Source: Fistulifera solaris
Lineage: Eukaryota > Bacillariophyta > Bacillariophyceae > Naviculales > Stauroneidaceae
Direction: 5' to 3'
Length of the DNA: 64,000 nt
Assembly (NCBI GenBank): GCA_030295235.1
Contig: AP026124.1
Coordinates: 1,860,001 to 1,924,000, forward strand
Shown here: in pieces, positions 54,665 through 64,000 of the stretch
Layout: each line of letters opens with the position of its first letter
Numbering within the stretch: position 1 is the stretch's first letter
The notes under the pieces: model-generated
The model's database searches: none
What the model saw: the letters and a program-made list of their open reading frames with translations, nothing else
Told to the model about the DNA's origin: nothing
Made by a program: the position numbers and the translations under genes

Positions 54665-56213
54665 TTATTCCTGTGACTCCAAAAATTCACAATACATCAA
54701 CGCCAAATGGCCCCAGTGACGCGGATCGGTTAGCGTGGCAGGAACAGGCAGACGAAAGACGGGGAACAAAGAGTGGTTTGCGGGCCATTGTTCTGAAGTT
54801 TGATCCTTGGTTTTGTACGGGAAAACTCTATCCGAGTCAAGGTTTAAAACCTTGCATGGATCACGTGCCGGCCCTTGGCTAAAGTATTCGTCAAGATCTA
54901 ACCCACAATAAGAGGTCACAACAACGATCGTATTCGCATAGTTTTCTACCAATGCCTTCTCTCGCCCGAAAGAGCCACAGAAAGTTTTAGTGTATGACAT
55001 GAGCAAGAAGGAGCTGCAAAGCATTTTCCAGTCATAGGGTATCAAGTCTTCCCAATTCGGCGGCGACATGTCAGAAAAATCCACCCCAGCACCCATATCT
55101 TCGCTCCTTGGCGCATGCTCGAAAATGTAAAGCAAAGGGTAGCGCACTAGCTTGCGCATGCGTGCGAGAGCTTTTTCCTGATCCTCTTGTAAATCTGCCT
55201 TTCGAGCCACGGCACAGAAGACTTTTAGCTCGTTCATGGCTTCCGCTAGGACGCTCACAGAAGTTGGACATTTAAATTCAGCGAGCGTTTGTTGCTCAAA
55301 TTTCTCGTAATTGGACCAAAAGATATCACAAAATCTAGCCGACGCCATCCCCAGAATCTCCGCCTTTTCATAGATGGACGTGAACTGGTTCGCCAAGCCT
55401 CGTTGGGGCGATAGATGCTTGAGCGCCACGGAGAGTTGATCCTTGATGGTCGCCATCTGATCCTGTTCGTTCCCAATGGCGTACCTCAAAGCACCTAGAA
55501 ACTTGTCAAAGTTGGTAGCCTCGAGCCGCTCTTTGTATTGCGCATCCTCACTGACTACACGGTGCACCGCTTCGTAGCGCTCATCCTGATTGAGCGTCTT
55601 CCACTTGAACTTGCCCACTTCTTCGCGCCCAATCATTTCGATAAGATCCTTATCAAACTTCTTGAACTGATCGAGGTTCATGAGAGAAGCGGTTCGGTAA
55701 AAGTACGCATGCATAGCCGAAGTCAGAATCAACACGGGAGGAAACTTCCCGCTGCTGCGGCTTCGCTTGGTAGGAGACGGTTGCAGCATTTCTTCCAGTT
55801 CTCTCGCGTTGTTTCGGAGGAAGAACAAGCGCTCCAACTCTTTTGCGTGATTCTTCAACCAACACTGACTGTTCACCATCGTCCGGATCGTCTACTTTAT
55901 TGAGAAGAATGATGAGAGGAATTTCCCTACGTTTCTCCTGATTCTGCTTGACAAACTGCAACATCTTGATTTGTTCTTCCGTGTTGACACCTTGTTTTCC
56001 ATCGATCACCAATACCACGACGTCAAAGGTATGCCACTTTTGTGCGACAAAGTTTCGGTATTTACTACCCGCACCAGCCTCATTGATTCCCGGAATATCT
56101 ACCACCACGAGATTGGCATCGTCTCGCATTTTACACAAGGGTTCACCGAGTTCAATCTCAAAGTACCCTTCGAGCTCAAGGAGTTGATGTACCGCACCGG
56201 CGAGAGCACACCT
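54665..56213 (-). CDS. Large GTPase-like protein (dynamin-superfamily-type G domain), 5' end unresolved
   Basis: Readable G-domain motifs are G3 (LVVVDIPGINEAG, with VVLVIDGKQGVNTEEQ) and G4 (PLIILLNKVDDPDD). A helical C-terminal region of about 380 residues follows (EKALARMRKLVRYPLLYIFE), ending CEFLESQE. The two frames join if one base is removed from the T run 55841-55844 (giving VEESRKELERLF). Upstream, the G3 frame is open to 56213 (GAVHQLLELEGYFEIELGEP). Beyond this, fragments in shifted frames (GITNHKETVAAATKHLL) may be coding, but I cannot find a P-loop or start codon. Possible short introns lie near 56320-56370. The family is therefore tentative. The G3 and G4 spacing fits dynamin-like or septin-like GTPases. 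Confidence 0.65.
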
Positions 56214-57715
56214 TTAAGAGATGCTTTGTAGCAGCTGCCACTGTCTCCTTGTGATTCGTAATGCCACCATCCAGCAATTAGTGGCCGACAAAATTACCCA
56301 ATTCTTTGGAACGGCCCCCGTCTTGCTAGAAAAGTTTCTCAGGGAACTGTTCGATACAGATACGGTAAGGCATACAATTCGAAGAAGTCTTGCAAAAATT
56401 CTATAATTTTCCCATTCCTGCTGAGATTAAGGTATTTTTAATTGGCATCGTTCCATTTATCGAGCAACAGGCCACAGCCCGCGCTTGAATTGATCCAAAA
56501 GGCATGGAATTCGTCCTGAGCAAGCTATCTTAACTCGTTTTTCCATCTCATTCAGAGTCATTCCGTATATCACTTTTCACTTTCCATTGATAATATCCAA
56601 GATCGCCGCGCATAGAACATTCATGCATAAGAAATGAAGGCAAAGAAGAATGCGATGAATGATACGAAGAATGAAGAAGTGAAGAGCACATGCGCCTGTT
56701 TCTTTGTACGAACTGGCATTTTTTCTGGAAAAAAAACTCAGCGCATGCATCGTAGCTCGTACCGGTACTCATATCTTTACTTTTTACAACCTTTCATTTT
56801 TTGGTTTTGCACCATCTCCACCATGGCCTGTAATCCTTGTATTTATCTGTTCTATCTTCTTTCAAACACGCGACCGCATATTAACTTTGCGCTATTGTGG
56901 AAGTGATTGATCGAAATGTGTGGCCTAAAGATTGATTTTCGCGAATAACATGAGAAAAATATCGTTAGCGGCGTGGCCGCGAGCCCAGGACGCTCGTCTT
57001 CGTAGCCATGAGAAACGTAGAGAAGCAAGTTAAAATAAGATTAAAGCATATTACAGTGGAACGATGTTGCCGACACCAAGTGCAGCGAAAATAAGGCGTT
57101 ACTTCCTTCACATAATATTGCCGACATCCATTTCGATTATTACGGCCTATTTGTTATCCCGATGATTGATGCCTTGTCTCGCTCCACTTTTTCTTCCAAA
57201 GACAAAATTTTGCGATATGGCTGGGGGATTGTGATAGTAGATTGCGCATCGTATTATGGAATACCCATCCAGATAGGTCGTCCCACTTGCAGAGTAATGG
57301 ACGTGGCATGAACGACACATGCGTGTCCAAAAGAGCGACAATACTTTTAAACAGTCTAATAAATCATTTTGAATATTATCTGATTTAGAAATTAAAGATA
57401 TACTATTTACCAGCTTCAATTAAACAGAAGAATCCTGCAAAAAGACCAAAAGATACGGTAATAATTGTAAATCAACGCACTATGGGCTGGAAACAATTTG
57501 GGCAGCAATTTCCTCAATAGTTGCCCACAAGCGCCACGTGCGTTGAACGCTATCTTCCTATTCGCAAGTGTATCACTGTCCACTCCAATTCAATGCCTTG
57601 ATCGCATCCAAGGCCTCATTCATGGATTTTGAGCAAAAACAGAAGGGATGACGTCAACAACCCATTCATGCATTTGTATAAAAAATGACACCATAATCGA
57701 TAACAAGTTGCGCAG
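56214..57715. other. Gene-poor region
   Basis: The first 200 bases probably hold the 5' part of the GTPase-like gene. The rest (about 1.3 kb) has only weak open frames. A GTACCGGTAC cluster lies at 56759-56768. Just before the tRNA there is a TATAAAAAA stretch at 57677-57685, suitable as an upstream pol III element. Confidence 0.5.
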
Positions 57716-57786
57716 GCACCCTTGGTGTAGTGGTAACATAATTGCCTTCCAAGCAATTGCCCTGGGTTCGATTCCCGGAGGGTGCA
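57716..57786 (+). tRNA. tRNA-Gly (anticodon TCC)
   Basis: The 71-nt sequence folds as a full cloverleaf. The 7-bp acceptor stem is GCACCCT with AGGGTGC and discriminator A. The anticodon stem ATTGC/GCAAT encloses loop CTTCCAA with anticodon TCC. The T arm contains GGGTTCGATTCCC (B box) and GGTGTAGTGG forms the D arm (A box). No intron and no encoded CCA. A TTTT run directly downstream (57788-57791) is the pol III terminator. TATAAAAAA lies about 30 bp upstream. Confidence 0.95.
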
Positions 57787-58952
57787 CTTTTGCCATATGA
57801 GGCGATTTGATGGTGGAATTAGAGCGCCATGGTGGAAATTTCTGGCCCCAGAATTTTGTACACAAAAACCGATAGTACTTTTCCGTCTGTCCTACTTCCG
57901 TACGGTTTTGTGAGCGGCGAGTGGTGGTGATAACTGCTGCTGTACGGACGAGGTCAGACGAAGGTCGTAACGCAACCCGCCCGGAGCGAGGCAGGGGTCA
58001 ATGTTTGCTTACTCCCGTCCGCCGTGCATCACACGCGATCCGCAACCGAGCTTTTACTTTCTGGCGTTGTAGTTTCATACCGATATTTTTCTTGTGGTTG
58101 CGTATGCGAATGCGAAGGATGCTGATGCGGATCGCAGAGAGGTAGAGTGTCGTCGTCGTGTCATTCTTCGACGCAGCTCCGTTGTGCAATGAAAGTGTTC
58201 CCCTTTCTCTTGTCCAGATTCTCGCAGCAGGGCATCATTCTCGCTGCAAATTTGGCTCATATTTTAATGGCTATTTTTTGTTACTGTTCATGCTTTGAAT
58301 TCCATGCGAGGTCCAGGCAAAATGGTCATCGAAGGAAGTGATGATGATCCCATCGTCCAAATTTTTCTGTCGATGAAAAAGAAGGTCATTTGGATGCGAG
58401 CGACGAGCGACACACTTTTGATATCCATTCGTGGGATTTGGCTGTGGGAGTCCTACCAGTACCAGTACAAAGTACTCTTTGAAAACCAAATTACTTTTCT
58501 ACTATAATATTATTCCTAATTTCCTAATCGTCAGAATGTAATCTTGAGATTCGACTGAATTTTCCATTTTTCATTCACATATATTTCAGTCTGACACTTC
58601 TTTGAGTAAGCTTTGATTCTAACTCTCTAGCCTTAGTGCGCTAGTAGAGGGCCAGTCCCGAGTACTCTACCTGGACCGGTTGAAGTTGGTCTTCAAAAGG
58701 CAGCAGACGACCCAGACATCGTCTTGTTTCGTCTTTGGCCAAAGATCTCGGCCGTCCCGCGTCGTACGTTGTCACGAAAGTTCCCACTTGCTGACACGTG
58801 GAATAAAGGGAACCGAGAGAAAAACTAAAAAGAACAAATAAAATAAATGATAAGGAGTAGGAGTAATCTTTTAGCCAATTGCACTACTGTACAACGCAAC
58901 CACAGCAATCTCGTCATCCCTATTCATCTCCTATGATATATAATAGAAACCA
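57787..58952. other. Gene-poor region downstream of the tRNA
   Basis: About 1.2 kb before the NUDCD3-like start. Short open frames show no known domain. An AGTACCAGTACAAAGTACT stretch lies at 58458-58476. No second tRNA or snRNA was recognised. Confidence 0.5.
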
Positions 58953-59939
58953 ATGAGTCTTCCTATTCCCAGCCTTGGATCTGGCACAACCAGCATCGAC
59001 CCGAAAGAACAAGAAGCCATCGACAATATCTTGATTGCGCTGGCCAGTCGCAGTAACGGCGATCTTCGCAAATTATTACATTCGTTTTTCAGCTTCCTTC
59101 ATCGTCGAACGGATTTTTATATTGTACCGCACGAAGACGATGTGCACAATAAGATGGGATTTCGAGAAGGTGATGCCGAGAAGGTCCTACTTGCCGCATT
59201 TCGTCAGTTTCCTCTCCGAAAGATGCCTCGACAAGCCGATATCGAGGCAGCCAAGAAAACACAATCACCAAAGAATACTACAACCAGCGAGACACCCCCG
59301 AAAGAATCTTCAGTTAAAGAATCGAAACCCAACCAGCCGCGGAAAACAGAGGACGACCACCAAATACGGTTGACGGAAAAAGGTCTCCAAATACCAGTGG
59401 GGAACGGTGGAACGACAAAGAAATACAAGTGGACTCAAACCATTGATGAATGTACGGTAATGATTCAAGTCCCCGTAGGTATTCGAGGGAAAGAGCTGGA
59501 TGTCAGCATTACTGCGTCGGCGATTGAAGTGAGACCGAAAAAGCCGTTGGAAGATGGGACGGATCTGTTTGTGAAAGGTCCATTAACAGAAAGTATTGAT
59601 CCTAACGAGTCGACCTGGAGTCTGGAAGGTGGTGTAGTGGTTCTAGTATTATACAAAAAGCAAAAGAAATTCTGGGACACAATTCTAGTGGGCGACAGTA
59701 AGATTGACACATCCATGGTAGACTCGAGACGGAACATCAGCGAATACGATGAAACGACGCAGGCACAGATTCGTAAGATGATTTTTGATCAAAATCAGGT
59801 GCAGAAAGGATTGCCCACGTCGGACGAAATCGCTGGGATAAAACCTCCCATTCCTCCGTTACCTCCTGGAGTGGAATATATCAATCAGGAGAAACTAGAT
59901 GAAGCGTTTAAGGGTGATGCACCGAATAAACGTGATTGA
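58953..59939 (+). CDS. NUDCD3: NudC-domain protein (NUDCD3/NudC-like co-chaperone)
   Basis: Encodes 328 residues without a break. The N-terminal NudC segment is present (LRKLLHSFFSFLHRRTDFYI, GFREGDAEKVLLAAF), followed by a low-complexity Lys/Thr/Pro linker. The CS/p23 domain follows: YKWTQTIDECTVMIQVPVG, KELDVSITASAIEVRP, STWSLEGGVVVLVLYK and KKFWDTILVGDSKID. The C-terminal helix (EYDETTQAQIRKMIFDQNQV) and GLPTSDE match the NUDCD3-type tail. NudC proteins act with Hsp90 in folding dynein and kelch/WD40 clients; NUDCD3 supports dynein intermediate chain stability. NUDCD3 rather than NUDC is favoured by the N-terminal HRRTDFY module and the length. Confidence 0.88.
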   Translation: MSLPIPSLGSGTTSIDPKEQEAIDNILIALASRSNGDLRKLLHSFFSFLHRRTDFYIVPHEDDVHNKMGFREGDAEKVLLAAFRQFPLRKMPRQADIEAAKKTQSPKNTTTSETPPKESSVKESKPNQPRKTEDDHQIRLTEKGLQIPVGNGGTTKKYKWTQTIDECTVMIQVPVGIRGKELDVSITASAIEVRPKKPLEDGTDLFVKGPLTESIDPNESTWSLEGGVVVLVLYKKQKKFWDTILVGDSKIDTSMVDSRRNISEYDETTQAQIRKMIFDQNQVQKGLPTSDEIAGIKPPIPPLPPGVEYINQEKLDEAFKGDAPNKRD

Positions 59940-60696
59940 TCAATAATTAGTCGACGAAGATCGTGGATTGTATGATTAGTTCATCTAGAGACATTTTCTG
60001 GTCAATACGTAGCTTTAGAGTTACGTTTTTGGGTCCGTGAATGAGCCGCTTCTATTTTGCAGAGTACGACCAAAGTGAAAAATGCGAGTTTATCGTTGCA
60101 GCGAAGTAAATTGGTGCAGTCATTTGATGCATTTGGGTATATTTAGATGCTCTTGATGGAGGGATGTTGTTTTAGTCAACAGAAAGTTGTGAAATTCATC
60201 ACTCTTTACTACATACGACTCCACTTATTTCAGCCCCGGGAACTTTCGTCGAACTTTCCTCCCTTGAACTCCTGCTCACTCGACGCTAATGCTTTCCGCT
60301 GACGAAAACATGGGTGCTACATTGTCATGATGGACTCGTGTTAACGCTGTTCATGAATCATCTTGGAGGTGTAAATAATGACGGCCATTGCAAGTCGTGA
60401 AACAATAATCAGCGTTTCACTACAAGTACCGGTACCTGGTATCATGTAAATATTGTACGCTGTAGATTACTTTTTCTGAGACTCGAGTGGTTTTAAGTCC
60501 CGAACGTTTAGTTTTTAATTGCAACGACCATGACGCGGAAGCCCGTTGCTTGTGCCTGTACATTCTCGTGCACTCCGTAATCGTAATGAAAAACAACGAC
60601 GCCATCATCCCGCACAGTTCACAAATTAACTATTTGAGTTTATTCTTAGAAGAGAAGGAGCAGCGCGCGGGCAACGTGTTTGATTCTTAGAGAACC
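59940..60696. other. Intergenic region, NUDCD3 to synergin-like gene
   Basis: About 0.76 kb, no gene seen. An AAGTACCGGTACCTGGTA cluster lies at 60423-60440, some 260 bp before the next start codon. Confidence 0.5.
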
Positions 60697-63600
60697 ATGT
60701 CGAGTTTCACAAACGACGACGACGAGTTTCCTGATTTTGCATCGAGCGACGTTCCGAACGTCTCTACGAAAGTGAACGATGAACAAATACCTAACAATCA
60801 AAATGAATCATTGTCTCACGCGGATCAACGAGTAGAAAATGCTGGCATGTTAGCTGTGGAGAAAGTCACAAACAATGATGAAATAAGCCAGGCGTTGCCC
60901 AACGGATTGGACAACTTTGGTGAATTAGAAAGCATGCCAGGGACCTTTGATGAGCCATCAACTCAACCTGTCATCGACTCTGATATTCAGCTGCATCACA
61001 GAAAAATATCGGAAACACTAAAGGGTGAGACTGCGACCCCTTCTGATCCTCAGGACGACTTTGGCTTGTTTGCTAGCTCAGATAATGCGCCGCTACCAAC
61101 GACGATAGGTCAGAATACAGCGCAAGAAAGCGATATCTTTGATGTCTTTGCTGCTGTGATAAATGAAGATACAGTGAAATTATCGGGCAATGCACAGACG
61201 CAACAGTCGCACCTTGACGGTGGCCTTTTCGAGCAGTTGGTGGACGCAAACCCGACCAAAGAAGACGTAGATGAATTTGACGAATTTGATCAGGCGAACG
61301 AGTTAAGTATTAATCCGGCTGAACCATCACTCGTTGAAGACGATCATTGTAGTTTGGGTATAGACCATGCCGATGACGATTTGGGTGACTTTAATTCAGC
61401 AGAAAGAAAGAATGCGGGAGAGTCGGAAGACGAGTTGGCTGAACCAGTGCTTGTCGACCAAGCCAACTTTGACAATTTGGACTTATTAGCCGCCGGGACA
61501 AGACCAACAAGTGAGAACATTGCGAAAGAAGACGTTCATGATTTTGGTGATATCGGCGGTGTCAGTGAAGGCCTTGCAGAAGAGATTGTCGGCGATTCGG
61601 CAGAACCATCGCTGATTAACGATCACGACTCTGTCGACGAATCAAAAGAGACTGCAGATCGGATCACAATAAAATTGAACTCATCGCAAAGTGGCGATAG
61701 CGAATTGAATAAATGTGACGAGGAAAGTGGGGATCTAGTAGGGGAAAAGACCGACAGTGATTTAATGCTCGACACTGATGATACTATTAATCTGTTAGCG
61801 GAAAAACAACACTCGAAGGACGAAAGCAACCATAAGTCGACAGACTCTGACGTGACCCGCGATGGCATCACCGAAGGCTTGGCGGTTGAGTCCGCTGACA
61901 TAGATCAAGTAAACGGCAACCCTTTTGCAGAGATGGCACCAACGCAGAACCCGCAGCAAGAAGACGACGACAACGATGGAATTGTGGACGTTGATGGTGC
62001 TAGTGTAGATGTATTGCCAGACGCAGGGGTCGACCTGGCTGCATCAGCCCTCGCTGTTAGTAGCAATTACGGCTTTGGTGGATATGGTAGTTCCGAGAAT
62101 GCTGCAGGGTTGGTGACGGAGCATACTCAAGGAGTTAATGGGGATGATTTGGGGGCTTTGATGAGGCGACTGGAGACGCACGGAAGGAGTCGGCTGGTGA
62201 ATTGGCCAAAGTGGCGCTTGCAAGTGATTTTGAGGTAACACAACAAGGCAATAACGATGAATTCGGGGAGTTTGATGAGACAATGGGAGAAGCCCCGAAG
62301 GAGTCGTCGGCTGTTGAACCGGCTAAAATAGCGCTTGCACATGACTTTGAGGTTTCACAAGAAGACAATAACGATGAATTTGGGGAGTTTGATGAGACAA
62401 TTGGAAAAGTAGCGGAAACACCAGGTGACGAGCAGACTGACCCAGGTCTTGTGGAAGATCTCTTATTAACAAGTACGCAAGACGACTATGGGGATGATTT
62501 TGGGGACTTTGACGGGGCGGTTGGCGAAATGACCCGAGAGTCTAACGGTGAATCGGCTGAACCGGCTCTTCTGGACGATGCTGAGGGTCTTAGCGATGCT
62601 TCACAAGACGACAATGACGATGATTTTGGGAATTTTAACGGGGTAACTGGAGCAAAGCCGCAACACTTCAATGGCGAACCTGCTGAACATGTGGACGGCG
62701 CTGAAATCTTCTCAAAGACGAATCAAAGTGATGAAATTGCGGACTCGAACAGGGCACGCCGAGAAGCAGAGGAAACCGCACAGGATGCACAAGAACCGAC
62801 TGTCGATGATGATGACGATTTTGGCGACTTTGGGGGCTTTGAAACTGCGGAGTTAGCAACAGAAGTCCAGAGTCAGATAAACGATGACGAAATCAACATT
62901 GGCGACCTTGAGGAGGCGCGAAGTGATATTGCAGAAATATTAGCTGGGCAAGCTTCAGCCGACGACGATGATGACGACTTTGGCGAGTTTGGGAGCTTTG
63001 AAAACGCCGAGTTAACAACGGAAAGTTCAAAACCCAAGCAAGAAATCGATGATGAGTTTGATGAATTTGGCGACTTTGGTGAGGCAAACGCTGGCGCGGA
63101 AGTTGAGAAGGTTGAAGGAACGCAAGCAGAAGCGACAAAAGTGGCCTTGCAGACGAACCAAGAGGCTTGCGGAGCCAGAGCGTTTGCAGAGAGGGCGGAG
63201 TCAACATTTCATACTCTATTTGGACGATTCTCTCGCGAACACGAATTACCGCCAGAAATATCCGAGAAACCGATCACTGGCACTGACATTGTTCCAATCA
63301 GCTCGCTCTTGGTAAGCCCTTGAAATCTTTACTGACTCAATCCTGCACAATCCATTACTCATCTTGTCTTTCAGGAACAGGCGTTGAAAGACAAACCAAG
63401 TTCGCGTGCTCCGATTAATTTGTTTGATTTGCTTCGCGGACCGCAAGAGGCGAATAGCGAACCACCCTTAGCCTTTATCAATCCCAAATCCGTGAATCAA
63501 TCACCGCACCTAAGATATCAAAGCTGGATTTCTAAGTTCAAGCCTACGAACGGTGGATCCTCACCAAAAAATCCATTCCTCCCTACTGATCAAACTTTAC

Positions 63601-63863
63601 AAGCAATGCAAGCAGAAGATAAACACGAAAAACAAGGGGATCGCAAGGATGAAACGACTCAACATACACCGATATCCGAAACCAAGCCTGAAGAGGCCTT
63701 TGTCAAGGAGCCGCCATCATCACTGAGGGAAACCATTGTAGAGCTTCCTCCACTGCCAGCCAAAGCAAGCGATTCCCAATCCGAGCAAGTCGCCGAGTTT
63801 CTCAAACAGATTCCCGACCTATCTTACATGCTTTCATCCACGCTTTCACCTCCTAGCTCCTAA
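60697..63863 (+). CDS. Acidic DFGDF-repeat protein, gamma-synergin/aftiphilin-like adaptor accessory factor
   Basis: About 1,035 residues, very rich in Asp/Glu. At least ten copies of a short motif of the form D-D/E-F-G-x-F occur: DDFGLF, DEFGEFDE (twice), DDFGDFDGA, DDFGNFNGV, DDFGDFGGFE, DDFGEFGSFE and DEFGDFGEA. Such motifs bind the gamma-adaptin/GGA ear in animal gamma-synergin and aftiphilin. Between them are repeats of about 35-40 residues (ALASDFEV, ALAHDFEVSQ). The C-terminus is different and less acidic (INLFDLLRGPQEA, LRYQSWISKF). A 63-bp intron (63312-63374, GTAAGC...TCAG) precedes the last exon. One missing T in 62148-62150 must be bridged; it restores DDFGGFDEATG. The adaptor link is inferred from motif type only, as no folded domain is visible. 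Confidence 0.75.
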
Positions 63864-63889
63864 ATCATAAAAATGTATTATTATTGCTC

Positions 63890-64000
63890 TTAAATACCTT
63901 CAAACACTCCGTATTCCTCATGAACATTGACGGCCCTGATTCTGGCCAGATCAAATTGAAAATCTCCGTTCTCGCCATCCATTAGCGCAAGGCCCACTGA
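63890..64000 (-). CDS. 3' end of an unidentified gene
   Basis: A frame open from the window edge ends at the stop 63890-63892 and encodes about 36 residues (GLALMDGENGDFQFDLARIR, then AVNVHEEYGVFEGI). The composition looks coding and the stop sits 26 bp from the stop of the synergin-like gene, as in other convergent pairs here. The family is not recognised. Confidence 0.5.
   Translation of the reverse strand, partial: SVGLALMDGENGDFQFDLARIRAVNVHEEYGVFEGI

Overview
The window looks like nuclear DNA of a diatom, most probably a pennate species of the Phaeodactylum type. Base composition is moderate, genes are compact, and GT-AG introns are few and mostly short (46-126 bp, one of 232 bp). The protein set is eukaryotic: FIP1, SPT5, MTR4, BOP1, AP-4 beta, a 20S proteasome beta subunit, EMC8/9, FKBP and NUDCD3. 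It also holds diatom-style secreted Ser/Thr/Pro-rich proteins and one protein with a leader resembling plastid/thylakoid targeting. No viral, transposase, reverse-transcriptase or CRISPR gene was seen. The species name is an inference.

Layout. 1-6 kb: the 5' part of an AlgH-like gene (-), a TAF10-like gene (+), FIP1 (-) and a PLAC8-like membrane protein (+). 6.2-6.8 kb: an array of imperfect palindromic repeats. 7-11 kb: an EXS-domain (XPR1-like) transporter and a putative lumenal protein. 11-19.6 kb: an ArfGAP (-), a CDK-like kinase (+) and a large DDT-WHIM-PHD chromatin protein (-). 19.8-28.4 kb: a surface protein with a cytosolic RRM-like domain (+), EMC8/9 (-), a PTPMT1-like phosphatase (+), an FKBP (+) and BOP1 (-). 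29-36 kb: an unknown gene, SPT5 (+) and an Arb2-domain protein (-). 36.8-37.15 kb: a second array of the same palindromic repeat, in the opposite orientation. 37-49 kb: MTR4 (+), a double AAA ATPase (-), AP-4 beta (+), a membrane SGNH hydrolase (-) and a proteasome beta1-type subunit (+). 49-56 kb: a repetitive secreted/transmembrane protein (-), an LRR protein (+) and a large GTPase-like gene (-). 56-64 kb: a long gene-poor stretch with one tRNA-Gly, then NUDCD3, a gamma-synergin/aftiphilin-like protein and the 3' tail of another gene (-).

Sequence quality decides how the annotation must be read. At least twenty places in otherwise well-conserved genes are frameshifted by one base, nearly always in a mononucleotide run and mostly by a missing base. 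Essential genes such as MTR4, BOP1, SPT5, FIP1, AP-4 beta and the proteasome subunit are affected. I read these as residual consensus errors, not pseudogenes, and give each such gene its full span with the break points stated.

Genes largely alternate in divergent and convergent pairs, with convergent stops often only 27-150 bp apart. Functionally, many belong to the RNA polymerase II and RNA-processing machinery (TAF10, SPT5, FIP1, MTR4, BOP1, DDT-PHD) or to membrane traffic (AP-4 beta, ArfGAP, synergin-like, EMC8/9, large GTPase). There is no operon-like functional linkage.
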